From: DASRAP01 sp035277145
GTDB taxonomy: Bacteria > Gemmatimonadota > Gemmatimonadetes > Gemmatimonadales > Gemmatimonadaceae
NCBI GenBank assembly: GCA_035277145.1
Contig: DATELA010000058.1
Coordinates: 1 to 33,345 of the forward strand
DNA length: 33,345 bases
Reading direction: 5' to 3'
Positions within the stretch are counted from its first letter, which is position 1; each line of letters starts with the position of its first letter. The position numbers and the translations under genes were made by a program. Of this stretch, positions 13,768-21,699 are shown piece by piece. Below the pieces are notes generated by a model, which ran no database searches, was not told where the DNA came from, and saw nothing but the letters and a program-made list of their open reading frames with translations.

Positions 13768-15146
13768 CGATTGATCAACTCTTCGATGAACTTGACCGCG
13801 CGCGGATCGCGCGACTGACCAATCCAGAACACCGCTTTCTCGCGCGCGCTGCGGTCTTTGTCGCTGCGCGCAATTTCCATGAGTTTGTCGAGCGCCGCGC
13901 GGTCCGACGACTGCGAAATGCTGAAGATCACTTGCTCCTTCAGTTCGCTGTTGTCGAGCGTACCGTACAAGCTTGCCAACTCTGAAATGTTGTTGCTGCC
14001 TTGTCCAAGCCAGAAGATGGCCTGGCCGCGACGCTCGGGGTTCTCACGCGTGTCTTTCGCAATCTCGAGCAACACCGGACGGCCTTCTTTCATCTGCGTC
14101 AGCGCGAAAATCACCTTGTCCTTCAATTCATCTTCCGTCAGCCGGCCGTAGAGATCGCGCAAGTACGTGACGTTGACGCCGCGTCCGGACTGCGCGAGCC
14201 AGAAGATGGCATCGGCGCGGACTTCTTCGGGTGCATCTTTGCGCTCGGCGTACGCGCGAAGAATGTCAGACGCGCGCTGACCGCGAACCTGCGACAGTGA
14301 GAACACGGCCTTCTGTTGAATCGCGCGATCGGTCGACTGCATGAGCATTTGTTCGAGCACATCGACGACGCGCGGATCGTTCGTTTGCGACAACCAGAAC
14401 ACCGCATTCTCGCGCACCGATGAAGACGGATCGTTCTTCGCGACATCCAGCAGGATGTCGACGGCTTCGCGCGATCCCTTCTGTGACACGAGCCACAGCG
14501 CTTGTTCGCGGATGTTTTCGGAACTTCCAGAGCGATCGGCGAGCAACCGCTTCAGAATCGGGAGCGCCGCTTCAGAGTTCATCTGAATCAAACCATTGAG
14601 CGCCATGATGCGGAGATCGTCGTCATCGTCGCTCGTCGAGCGCGTGTTGCCGCGCGCCGCGGGTGGCGTACCGGTTGGGCCGCTACCGCGGGGTCCGGTT
14701 CCGGCCGGCGGCGGGCCACCCGCGCGCTGCACCAGTTCCTGACCGCACTCGGCGTCACCGCTACCCGCAAGCGCGCTGCAGACGCGAGTGCGCAACGCCC
14801 GCGCATCGTCAATCATTTCCGTGCTTCGGTACTGGTCCTCGTACCGGCTCAGATCCGACAGCGCCGCGCGCAAGTCGCTCCGTTCGCCGAGGCGAAAGCG
14901 CGAGAACGCACGGTAGTACAGCGCATCCGCGGCGCGTCCGCCGCGCGGAAAGCGATCGAGGTATTCGCCGAACAAATCGACTGCGCGGCGATACCGGTCG
15001 TCGTTGAACGCGCTGCGTGCCGCGCGATACACCGAGTCCGCGGCGCCGCTCTGCATTACGACGCTGGCGACGGGCGCAGTGGACGACATTACCGCAGCGG
15101 GCGGCGTGGCCACGCTGATGACGGCAAGAATCAGTGAAGTAAGCAT
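13764..15146 (-). CDS. Exported TPR plus HEAT-repeat protein, longer paralogue
   Basis: A 460-aa protein with an N-terminal signal-like segment (1-32), a TPR-like or BamD-like helical part (about 35-125: AFNDDRYRRAVDLFGEYLDRFP, LYYRAFSRFRLG), a low-complexity Gly/Pro/Asp linker (143-177), and eight HEAT repeats (about 178-460). The repeat signature begins at residues 216, 248, 280, 313, 345, 376, 406 and 438, about 32 residues apart. The residue after the central aromatic alternates strictly: Leu, Trp, Ser, Trp, Ala, Trp, Ser, Trp. This suggests amplification of a two-repeat (about 64-residue) unit. It lies 3 bp after the putative anti-sigma gene and overlaps the shorter paralogue. No catalytic motif is visible; a protein-binding role outside the cytoplasmic membrane is inferred. 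Confidence 0.8.
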   Translation of the reverse strand: MLTSLILAVISVATPPAAVMSSTAPVASVVMQSGAADSVYRAARSAFNDDRYRRAVDLFGEYLDRFPRGGRAADALYYRAFSRFRLGERSDLRAALSDLSRYEDQYRSTEMIDDARALRTRVCSALAGSGDAECGQELVQRAGGPPPAGTGPRGSGPTGTPPAARGNTRSTSDDDDDLRIMALNGLIQMNSEAALPILKRLLADRSGSSENIREQALWLVSQKGSREAVDILLDVAKNDPSSSVRENAVFWLSQTNDPRVVDVLEQMLMQSTDRAIQQKAVFSLSQVRGQRASDILRAYAERKDAPEEVRADAIFWLAQSGRGVNVTYLRDLYGRLTEDELKDKVIFALTQMKEGRPVLLEIAKDTRENPERRGQAIFWLGQGSNNISELASLYGTLDNSELKEQVIFSISQSSDRAALDKLMEIARSDKDRSAREKAVFWIGQSRDPRAVKFIEELINR

Positions 15147-15149
15147 TGG

Positions 15150-15803
15150 TTATTCCTCGGAACGCGGCGCCGCGCCCGCAGGCACGGACGTCCGCAGTTG
15201 ATTCAGCAACGTGGAAGTGCGAACTGTGTGTGAAGTGAACGCGAGATCTTCGGCATCGCGCGCGCCAAGGCCACGCGAGATCTGCACCAGGATGCGTTCG
15301 AGGTCCTCGAGCAGTGCACGCCGCGACGCGTTCGCAGCGGCCGGTGAATCCATCAACAACCGTGTATCCCGAAGGAGCGTACGCGACCACCGCGCGAGCG
15401 CCGTGTCGTTCACGGCTGTCGCGGGATCGCGGGTCAATCCAGTCAGAAAGACTTCAGCGCGCGCAAAGTGATCCACCGCGACAATTGCGTCCGCACGCGA
15501 CGGAGCTCGCGGTACCGGTGCCGCCGCGACTGTCGGTTGTTGCGGTTCCGTGTTCACGCCGAATCGACCCGCGGCGTAACCCACGGCGAGCAACACCGCG
15601 GCTGCCGCGGCCCACGTCAACGGACGCGCAGACCACGGCCGGCGCGCCGAGTGAATCGGTGTAACGCGCGCGTTCTCGCGCGCTTTCTCGATTGCGGCCC
15701 ACATCTCGTCGCGCGGCACGCGAACCGGTGGGTCGTTGTACGCGCGGGCGGCGTCCTTCAAATGCGTAGGCAATTCATCGTCCGCGTCAACGTGGTCGTT
15801 CAT
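15150..15803 (-). CDS. Putative single-pass anti-sigma factor
   Basis: A 217-aa protein with a cytoplasmic N-terminal helical region (LPTHLKDAARAYNDPP, DEMWAAIEKARE), one TM segment (about 61-83, TWAAAAAVLLAVGYAAGRF) and a mostly helical outside part (100-210). The function is called from position: its ATG overlaps the ECF sigma stop (ATGA) and it has the topology of anti-sigma factors. It has no HxxxCxxC zinc motif and no other domain I can name, so it may be a divergent anti-sigma domain or another partner. The frame is open to 16133 only because it shadows the sigma gene. The HEAT-repeat gene follows after 3 bp. Confidence 0.65.
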   Translation of the reverse strand: MNDHVDADDELPTHLKDAARAYNDPPVRVPRDEMWAAIEKARENARVTPIHSARRPWSARPLTWAAAAAVLLAVGYAAGRFGVNTEPQQPTVAAAPVPRAPSRADAIVAVDHFARAEVFLTGLTRDPATAVNDTALARWSRTLLRDTRLLMDSPAAANASRRALLEDLERILVQISRGLGARDAEDLAFTSHTVRTSTLLNQLRTSVPAGAAPRSEE

Positions 15804-16339
15804 GCGGCCTCCGGTGCAAAATCCGCGAGCGCGTCGCGCAATAGCGCGCGTGCTCGCGACAACCGTGCTTTGGACGTCCCGGTTGGCACGCCCAATCCTT
15901 CGCCAATTTCCTCGTGCGTAAAACCTTCGACGTCGTGCATCACGAACACCGATCGATAGATGTCCGGCAGTGCGTCGATTGCAGCACGCATTCGCGTTTT
16001 CAAATCCGGCTCTGAATCGCGCGGCATCGCACCGACGAGCAATCCAGCTTCTGCAGGTGCTTCCCAGCGATCGCGACGTTTGCGTCCACGCAACAGGTTG
16101 AGCGCGACGGACGACGCGATTGTGCACAACCACGTCGACAACGCCGACTCGCCGCGAAAGTCCCGCAGCCCGTTGAATGCGCGAACGAACGCGTCCTGCG
16201 TGATATCCATCGCCAGGGTGTCGTCCCCGGCCATCCGGTACGCGAGCCGGTACACGCGGTCCACGTGACGGTCGTACAGCGCGCGCTCTGCGCGGCTGTC
16301 ACCTGTCAACGCTTGCGCGATGAGTTCGGCGTCGGACAC
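15800..16339 (-). CDS. ECF-type RNA polymerase sigma factor (second)
   Basis: A 179-aa sigma factor with region 2 (about 20-88: ALYDRHVDRVYRLAYRMAGDDTLAMDITQDAFVRAF, STWLCTIASSVALNLLRGRKRR) and region 4 (about 120-172: LPDIYRSVFVMHDVEGFTHEEIGEGLGVPTGTSKARLSRAR). The frame is open to 16534, but that upstream part translates a 7-bp repeat tract and has no sigma-like sequence. I take the GTG at 16339, giving MSDAELIAQALTGD, the usual ECF N-terminus; a TTG at about 16360 is possible. It is the first gene of an operon with the one-TM protein and the two HEAT-repeat proteins. Its own promoter should lie in 16340-16639, where repeats and an inverted repeat occur. Confidence 0.92.
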   Translation of the reverse strand: MSDAELIAQALTGDSRAERALYDRHVDRVYRLAYRMAGDDTLAMDITQDAFVRAFNGLRDFRGESALSTWLCTIASSVALNLLRGRKRRDRWEAPAEAGLLVGAMPRDSEPDLKTRMRAAIDALPDIYRSVFVMHDVEGFTHEEIGEGLGVPTGTSKARLSRARALLRDALADFAPEAA

Positions 16340-16437
16340 AGGATGCAGGGAACTGGTCAAGTGTGAGACGGAGCTTTTGGACGCACGGAAGACACCGGTG
16401 AATGACCCAGCGTTGCACGGAGTGCCGAGAACTACAA

Positions 16438-16510
16438 GGATCGAGGATCGAGAACCGAGGAGCGAGGAATAAGCAGGGGGAGGAGTGAGGGGCGAGAAGG
16501 AGGGTGCGAG
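16438..16510. repeat. 7-bp degenerate tandem repeats upstream of ECF sigma gene
   Basis: Five heptamers run from 16438 to 16472, the first two identical (GGATCGA, GGATCGA) and the rest related (GAACCGA, GGAGCGA, GGAATAA). A second, looser run of four units (GAGTGAG, GGGCGAG and so on) covers 16483-16510, out of phase with the first by 3 bp. The tract lies in the divergent 300-bp gap between the sigma gene (-) and the SH3b lipoprotein gene (+), on the sigma side. The remainder of that gap holds the inverted repeat at 16519-16572 and no gene I can support. Confidence 0.8.
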
Positions 16511-16518
16511 GGTCGCAA

Positions 16519-16572
16519 GGAATGTGACCCCCATCTCAGTAACGTGATGGTTGGCGGCGCCGTCACATTTCC
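16519..16572. promoter_or_regulatory. Inverted repeat in the divergent sigma/lipoprotein promoter region
   Basis: AATGTGAC (16521-16528) and its exact complement GTCACATT (16562-16569) face each other across 33 bp; with flanking GG/CC the arms extend to about 10 bp with one insertion. The arms lie about 180-230 bp from the sigma start and 70-120 bp from the lipoprotein start, a plausible site for a dimeric regulator or for paired outward-facing promoter elements. Neither reading is proven. Confidence 0.35.
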
Positions 16573-16639
16573 ACCGCTGTCGGGGAGCCCCGGGGCGTGT
16601 TAGTGTCCAGCCAGAACGTCCAATCTCAAAGGATCACGC

Positions 16640-17395
16640 GTGCGCTCAGCGCTTCCGTTCCTCTCAATCGTTCTTGCGGGCGTAGCCGGTGCGGCGTGTT
16701 CGTCGGGCAACAAGCCCGCGACGACAACGCCTGCGCCGAACAATGCGACCCGTACGCCACCGCGCACCACGGTTGTTCGAGAAACGGTGACGGTTGCGGA
16801 CCCGGCCATGGCGCAGCGCGTATCGCGACTGGAAATCCGTTTGCTCGAGCGCGACGCCCAGATCGAGGAATTGCAAACGCGGCTCGACGACACACGCCGC
16901 GAATTCGTGCGCACACTCGCGCGACTGCAAACATCGACGAGCCGTGCCGAGGCCGCCTCAGGAATTGCAGAAGCTGAAGTCGCGCTGCAGTCGCTGCGAA
17001 GCGCGTCAGGCGCCGACGGTGCGGGCGTCTCGCAGGTCTCGCAGCTTGTGCAGGAAGGTTCGGCTGAATTCAACAAACAGAACTTTGGCGGCGCGCTGTA
17101 TCTCGCGAGTCAGGCGAAGATGCTGGCCACTACCTATCGGACGCGCCCGACTGAGGGACGCGGGGCTGCGCTGCGTCCGGGTGAAACGGCGTTCGCCATA
17201 CCCGTTCCTCTGAAGGCAACGACGCGCGCCAACATTCGCGAGGGACCGGGCACGAACTTCCCGCTCGTCTTCTCAGTCGAAACCGGCGAAGCGCTCGCGG
17301 GCCTGTCGTACGTCAACGATTGGATTCGCGTAACCGACGACGCCGGTCGAACTGGCTGGGTGTCGCGGACGCTGGTGGGGAAGCGACAGCCCTAA
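16640..17395 (+). CDS. Lipoprotein with coiled coil and bacterial SH3 domain
   Basis: A 251-aa exported protein. The N-terminus has a signal with a lipobox-like end (GVAGAACSS; Cys20, although Gly at -3 is not ideal). It is followed by a Thr/Pro-rich linker (24-45), a predicted coiled coil (about 55-110, RVSRLEIRLLERDAQIEELQTRL), a TPR-like helix pair around FNKQNFGGALYLASQAK, and an SH3b domain (about 190-250, TTRANIREGPGTNFPLVFSVETGE to GRTGWVSRTLVG). SH3b domains often bind peptidoglycan or peptides outside the cell. The start is GTG at 16640, with AAAGGAT about 6-12 bp upstream. It is divergent from the ECF sigma operon and may share its control region. A terminator-like hairpin overlaps the 3' end. 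Confidence 0.82.
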   Translation: MRSALPFLSIVLAGVAGAACSSGNKPATTTPAPNNATRTPPRTTVVRETVTVADPAMAQRVSRLEIRLLERDAQIEELQTRLDDTRREFVRTLARLQTSTSRAEAASGIAEAEVALQSLRSASGADGAGVSQVSQLVQEGSAEFNKQNFGGALYLASQAKMLATTYRTRPTEGRGAALRPGETAFAIPVPLKATTRANIREGPGTNFPLVFSVETGEALAGLSYVNDWIRVTDDAGRTGWVSRTLVGKRQP

Positions 17396-17450
17396 GTGCC
17401 GGGTACGGGGTCCCGGGTATCGGGTGTTACCCCTAGGCTTTTTCTTTTTT
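17388..17450 (+). terminator. Terminator-like hairpin using the 3' end of the convergent gene as its U-tract
   Basis: On the plus strand, AGCCCTA (17388-17394) can pair with TAGGCT (17434-17439) with one bulge, and GGGTA (17401-17405) with TACCC (17428-17432). The stem is followed by TTTTTT-type sequence (17439-17450, with one C). That T-tract is the Lys-rich end (KKEKA) of the convergent GGDEF gene. The large internal loop makes the fold uncertain; shorter GGGT-GTT-ACCC pairing is also possible. Confidence 0.5.
17398..17425. repeat. Four 7-bp units between convergent genes
   Basis: Units GCCGGGT, ACGGGGT, CCCGGGT and ATCGGGT all end in GGGT, giving a clear 7-bp period in the 37-bp gap between the SH3b lipoprotein gene and the convergent GGDEF gene. 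The words resemble, in reverse complement, the C-rich tract at 7239-7266, so this family recurs in the window. Confidence 0.75.
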
Positions 17451-19103
17451 CGTCGCCTTCCAGCGGACGACTTTGTTTCGCCCGTCGCGCTTGGCCTGAT
17501 ACAGCGCCTCGTCGGCGGCAGCGACAACCGCCTCGGGTGTTTTGCCCGCCTCGGGAAACGCTGCGACGCCGATGCTCAGCGTCACACTGCTCCCCTCGAA
17601 CTTGGCGGACGCGATCTTGGCGCGAATGCGTTCTGCCAGCGGCATGACTTCGTCGGGCTTGGTCGACGTGAGCAGCACGCAAAACTCCTCGCCGCCGTAG
17701 CGCGCGACGCAGTCGGTCATGCGAATCGATTCGCTGAGAATCGACGCGACTTTCTTGAGCACTTCGTCGCCCGCAGGGTGGCCGAACGTGTCGTTGTACT
17801 GTTTGAAATGGTCCACGTCCGTCATGAGGATCGCGAAGCGCTCGCCGGAACGGCCGGCACGCTGTGCTTCTTCACTCAACCGCTGCACCAGGTACCGCCG
17901 ATTAGCGACACCAGTCAGTCCGTCGGTGACGGACAATTGCGCGAGTTCATCATTGCGCTGGCGGAGCGTTTCGTTTGCTGCGTCGAGCGCGCGACGGCCC
18001 TCGCGCAACTTGGCGACCATGTAATTGAAGACCGACGTGAGCGCGCCGACTTCGCCCGTGCCGCCACCGGGTAGATCCACTTCGAGGTTGCCGGCGGCCA
18101 CTTCAGCAGCGCCTTCGGTGAGCCGGTCGAGCGGACGCGTCACGATCAAGCCGAACCGATATGCGCCAGCCGTCACAGCCGCGAGCAGCGCAACCACGAT
18201 CAGCACGCCGATGTTGCGGAATCGTGTGAGCTTGTCGAACGCCGCGATCGCGGGAGTTTCAGAAAGCGCCGCCCACTGCACCTGCGGCACGGCGGTCAGG
18301 CTTGCGAGCACTTCGACGCCGCCGGCGGATTGGTAGGACACGGTGCGGCTCGCGACCGCGGTGAGCTTGGCGAGCGCACCCGGACTCAGTTGCGTCGCGG
18401 TCAATTGCGGAGATGACCCGCGCGAACTCGCGAGGAATCCGCCCTTGTCGTTGATCAGATACAGTGTGCTCGTCGTGTCGACGGCGAACGAGCGAAGCAC
18501 TTCCTGCACGGCGGCAAGTTTGACGTCCGCCGCAAACGCGCCGAGGAGCCGGCCGCCGGCACCCTGCACGCGCACCGCGATAAAGAGTTTGCCGTCGCCA
18601 GATCCATTATCCCAGAAGACGTCGCCGACGGTTTGACCGTCCGCGCGCAGCGCGGTCGTCCAATCGTCGGGAAGGCGCACGGCTCGCGTGCCCGGCGTGC
18701 TCGACGCAACGACGCGGCCTTGCATATCCACCACCGACAACCGGTCGAAGTCGGGCGAGCGTTCGTGGACAGAGCGGAGATACTCGCTCAGTCGTCCGCC
18801 GGGCGGTGCGGTCGTGCCCGAGCGCGACAACCGGCTCAGGTTGTCCGACACTTCGTTTGAAGTCGCAAACACGCGAAGGTCGTACAAGCGTTCCTTCAGC
18901 CACACACCGAGCGCGCGTGCCGCCTGTGTGCTCGCCGACTCCAACTCTCCGGAGATTTTTTCCTCCATCGAGTTGCGCGCCTGTGAGTACGCGTACCACA
19001 TCGTCAGGCCCGACGGCACGAGCGTCGCCAGCACCGCAAACGTGAGAATGCGACCCTTGATGCTGTTCGTGCGCGCCAGCGGCAGGTACTTCGAAGTCAG
19101 CAT
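17433..19103 (-). CDS. Membrane diguanylate cyclase (sensor-HAMP-GGDEF)
   Basis: A 556-aa enzyme predicted to make c-di-GMP from two GTP. Domains in order: TM1 (about 19-39), a periplasmic Cache-like sensor (about 45-285, with LSVVDMQGRVVASS and LYLINDKGGFLASS), TM2 (about 298-320), HAMP (321-372), a short coiled coil, and a GGDEF domain (388-548). The active site is GGEEF (470-474). The inhibitory I-site RxxD (Arg461-Asp464) lies at the standard distance before it, so product inhibition is expected. The metal-binding TDVDHFKQYND and the base-contact NDTFGH region are intact. It is divergent from the MHYT hybrid kinase (199-bp gap) and convergent with the SH3b lipoprotein gene. The Lys-rich C-terminus is encoded by a T-rich tract that may double as a terminator. 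Confidence 0.95.
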   Translation of the reverse strand: MLTSKYLPLARTNSIKGRILTFAVLATLVPSGLTMWYAYSQARNSMEEKISGELESASTQAARALGVWLKERLYDLRVFATSNEVSDNLSRLSRSGTTAPPGGRLSEYLRSVHERSPDFDRLSVVDMQGRVVASSTPGTRAVRLPDDWTTALRADGQTVGDVFWDNGSGDGKLFIAVRVQGAGGRLLGAFAADVKLAAVQEVLRSFAVDTTSTLYLINDKGGFLASSRGSSPQLTATQLSPGALAKLTAVASRTVSYQSAGGVEVLASLTAVPQVQWAALSETPAIAAFDKLTRFRNIGVLIVVALLAAVTAGAYRFGLIVTRPLDRLTEGAAEVAAGNLEVDLPGGGTGEVGALTSVFNYMVAKLREGRRALDAANETLRQRNDELAQLSVTDGLTGVANRRYLVQRLSEEAQRAGRSGERFAILMTDVDHFKQYNDTFGHPAGDEVLKKVASILSESIRMTDCVARYGGEEFCVLLTSTKPDEVMPLAERIRAKIASAKFEGSSVTLSIGVAAFPEAGKTPEAVVAAADEALYQAKRDGRNKVVRWKATKKEKA

Positions 19104-19302
19104 CGCTCCGAGAGTGAGTCTGAAGGAGTTGAATCTGGGGTCGCGCGGCGGGAGAGTCTAACTCCGCTCCACTATGCGATGCGTGGACGCACCAGGCGGA
19201 CGAGGGGTTACGAGCAACTCAAGCTTTATGCTGCCCGGCCGATACTGGGCTGGCAGGTTCACCGTCACGCGCCCGGACAAAACGCCTGGGCGGAGCCCCC
19301 GC
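19104..19302 (+). promoter_or_regulatory. Divergent GGDEF/MHYT-kinase gap with leader hairpin near the ribosome site
   Basis: This 199-bp gap must contain both divergent promoters; I cannot place them. Near the kinase start are a likely Shine-Dalgarno GGAG (19292-19295, 7 nt before ATG 19303) and a hairpin CGCCC (19270-19274) with GGGCG (19288-19292), whose 3' arm touches the ribosome site. A second imperfect stem (CTGCC with GGCAG, about 19228-19257) lies upstream. It does not match a c-di-GMP riboswitch that I can recognise. Confidence 0.35.
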
Positions 19303-21633
19303 ATGCACTTCAACACGCAGTCCGGCGCGATGGCGAGCCACTTCGATGTCTGGCTCGTCGGTCTGTCGGTCGTCACCGCCGTTCTGGCGTCGTACGCTGC
19401 ACTCGATCTGGCTGGTCGCGTCACAGCGGCCCGCGGCCGGTCGCGCGCCGCATGGCTGGTCGGCGGCGCTGGTGCGATGGGGCTTGGCATCTGGTCCATG
19501 CACTACGTCGGGATGCTGGCGTTCCACCTCGGCGTGCCCGTGTACTACGACGTACCGCAAGTCGCGCTGTCGCTCATTGCGGCGGTCATGTCATCGCTCG
19601 TGGCGCTGTGGGTTTCGAGCCGCCACGAAATGGGTGCTAGTCGCGCGATCCCGGCCAGCGTCGTCATGGGCTTCGGCATCGCCGCGATGCATTACACCGG
19701 CATGGCGGCCATGCGGCTTCCCGCGACACTGTCGTATTCGTGGCCGATCGTCGGTTTGTCGGTGCTGATCGCCATTGGCGTCGCGTTTGTTGCGATGTGG
19801 CTGGCGTTCCATCTGCGCGAAGTCTCGGCGTTCGGCTGGTCCAAGGTGTCGAGCTCAGTGCTCATGGGTGCTGCAATTCCGGCCATGCACTACGTCGGTA
19901 TGGCAGCCGCCCGATTTACCCCCACGGATACATCGCTCCCGTTCGTGCGTCCGCCGAACGCCATGGATATCAGCGGCCTCGGCGTTACCGCGGTCGTGAC
20001 GTGGACGTTCATGGTGCTCATGATCGCGATCGTCACGTCGAGGTTCGATTCGCAGCTTTCCGCTCGCAGTGCCGCTCTCGCGTCCAGCGAGGGCGCGCGA
20101 CGCGCGCAGGAAGCGTTCTTGCGCGAAGTCATCGACGCGAACCCTCACTTTGTTTTTGCGAAAGACTGGGACGGGCGATTTACGCTCGCGAATCGAGCGG
20201 TCGCCGCGGTGTATGGAACGACGCCCGACCAGCTCGTCGGGAAGTCCGACGCAGACTTCAATCCGAATCCGGACGAAGTCGACCATTTTCTGCGCGACGA
20301 CCGCGCGGTGATCGAGACGGGTGAACCGCGGTTCATCGCCGAAGAGCCGGTGACGAATCCGGAGACGGGCGCGACACGGTGGTTTCAGACCATCAAGGTT
20401 CGGTTGCACGCCGTCGACGGAACGCGCGATCAGGTGCTCGGCGTCGCGACGGACATCACGCAGCGCAAGACACTCGAAGATCAGTTGCGTCAGGCACAGA
20501 AGATGGAAGCCGTGGGCCGCCTCGCCGGAGGTGTTGCACACGACTTCAACAACCTGCTCACCGCGATCCTCGGCAACGTCGAATTACTCGCGGCGAGGGC
20601 GTCGGCCGCCGGCGATGACGAAGCAGTGCACGATCTCAAGGAAGTGCACGCAGCCGCAGAGCGCGCCGCGGGGCTGACGCGTCAGTTGTTGGCGTTCAGT
20701 CGCAAGCAGGTGTTGCAGCCCAAGCGCATCGACGTGAGTGCACTCGTCGCAAACATGCAGCGTCTGCTCTCGCGCCTGATCGGTGAAGACATCGAACTAC
20801 GCGTCGTCACTGGTGGAGCCGACGGGACGATTGCGGCCGATCCGGGGCAGCTGGAGCAAGTGATCATGAACCTCGCGGTGAATGCGCGCGATGCGATGCC
20901 GCAGGGTGGTCAGTTGACGATCACGTCTGCGGTTGTGGACCGGTCCGCGATTCCGGCGCGTGAGCGTGATCGCATGCCCGGGGCGAAGTACGTGATGCTG
21001 TCGATTGCCGACTCAGGCGTCGGCATGAACGAAGAAACGAAGGCGCACTTGTTCGAGCCGTTCTTTACGACGAAGCCCGATGGGAAAGGCACGGGCCTCG
21101 GCCTGGCGACCGTGTACGGCATCGTGAAGCAGAGCGGCGGTTACATCTGGGTCGATTCGACTCCGGGTCGCGGTGCGGTGTTTCGATTGTACTTCCCGCA
21201 CGTCGCGGCGCCGAGCGCAGAAGGCGACGGTACGACCGTCGCTCGCGAGCCGTCGTGGCGCGGTGCCGGGACGATTCTTGTCGTCGAAGACGACGTTGCT
21301 GTGCAGCGCCTGACCTGCCGCGTGTTGTCAGCGCGCGGGTACAACGTGATTGCGGCGTCGGACGGTGACGAGGCTGTGAAGGTGGCGCGCGGTTATCAGG
21401 GCGTGATCGATCTGATGCTCACGGACGTGGTGATGCCGCGCATGAGTGGCCGCGAAGTCGCGGAGCGCGTAGGTCAGCAGCGCCCGGGAATGAAAGTGTT
21501 ATTCGTGTCGGGCTACACCGACGATGCGGTCGTGCGTCACGGCATTGAGGAAGACAAGGTGAGCTTTCTTCACAAGCCGTTCACGCCAGAAATACTCGAG
21601 CGTCGCGTGCGCGAGGTGTTGAGCGCGACGTAG
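19303..21633 (+). CDS. MHYT-PAS hybrid sensor histidine kinase with receiver domain
   Basis: A 776-aa membrane kinase. Residues 1-250 form a seven-TM MHYT domain with all three signature MHYxGM motifs (starting at 66, 129 and 195), thought to bind a metal such as copper and sense a diatomic gas. A PAS domain follows (about 272-385, NPHFVFAKDWDGRFTLANRA). Next come HisKA with phospho-acceptor His413 in GGVAHDFNN and an HATPase with N-box NLAVNARDA (523-531), G1 DSGVGM and G2 GTGLGLA. The C-terminal receiver (about 656-776) has Asp708 in LTDVVMPRM. The ATG at 19303 is chosen for its Shine-Dalgarno and because MHYT proteins begin shortly before HFDVWLVGLSV; the open frame from 19174 is not needed. 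It is divergent from the diguanylate cyclase. No output regulator is adjacent. Confidence 0.94.
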   Translation: MHFNTQSGAMASHFDVWLVGLSVVTAVLASYAALDLAGRVTAARGRSRAAWLVGGAGAMGLGIWSMHYVGMLAFHLGVPVYYDVPQVALSLIAAVMSSLVALWVSSRHEMGASRAIPASVVMGFGIAAMHYTGMAAMRLPATLSYSWPIVGLSVLIAIGVAFVAMWLAFHLREVSAFGWSKVSSSVLMGAAIPAMHYVGMAAARFTPTDTSLPFVRPPNAMDISGLGVTAVVTWTFMVLMIAIVTSRFDSQLSARSAALASSEGARRAQEAFLREVIDANPHFVFAKDWDGRFTLANRAVAAVYGTTPDQLVGKSDADFNPNPDEVDHFLRDDRAVIETGEPRFIAEEPVTNPETGATRWFQTIKVRLHAVDGTRDQVLGVATDITQRKTLEDQLRQAQKMEAVGRLAGGVAHDFNNLLTAILGNVELLAARASAAGDDEAVHDLKEVHAAAERAAGLTRQLLAFSRKQVLQPKRIDVSALVANMQRLLSRLIGEDIELRVVTGGADGTIAADPGQLEQVIMNLAVNARDAMPQGGQLTITSAVVDRSAIPARERDRMPGAKYVMLSIADSGVGMNEETKAHLFEPFFTTKPDGKGTGLGLATVYGIVKQSGGYIWVDSTPGRGAVFRLYFPHVAAPSAEGDGTTVAREPSWRGAGTILVVEDDVAVQRLTCRVLSARGYNVIAASDGDEAVKVARGYQGVIDLMLTDVVMPRMSGREVAERVGQQRPGMKVLFVSGYTDDAVVRHGIEEDKVSFLHKPFTPEILERRVREVLSAT

Positions 21634-21699
21634 GCGACGACGCAGATCCTCGGCTGAGGCGCTGTGTAACGCCCGCGCGTTGTTTTCAGCCGTCGTTTC

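Noticed and set aside
14502..15137. Plus-strand open frame opposite the HEAT/TPR gene
   Set aside because: Shadow of the real minus-strand gene; Arg/Ala-rich with no signal, motif or ribosome site.
16340..16534. N-terminal extension of the second ECF sigma factor to the ATG at 16534
   Set aside because: The added 65 residues translate the 7-bp repeat tract and have no sigma-like sequence; the GTG at 16339 gives the normal ECF start.
19104..19302. c-di-GMP riboswitch between the diguanylate cyclase and MHYT kinase genes
   Set aside because: The conserved GEMM elements are not recognisable; only generic hairpins are seen.
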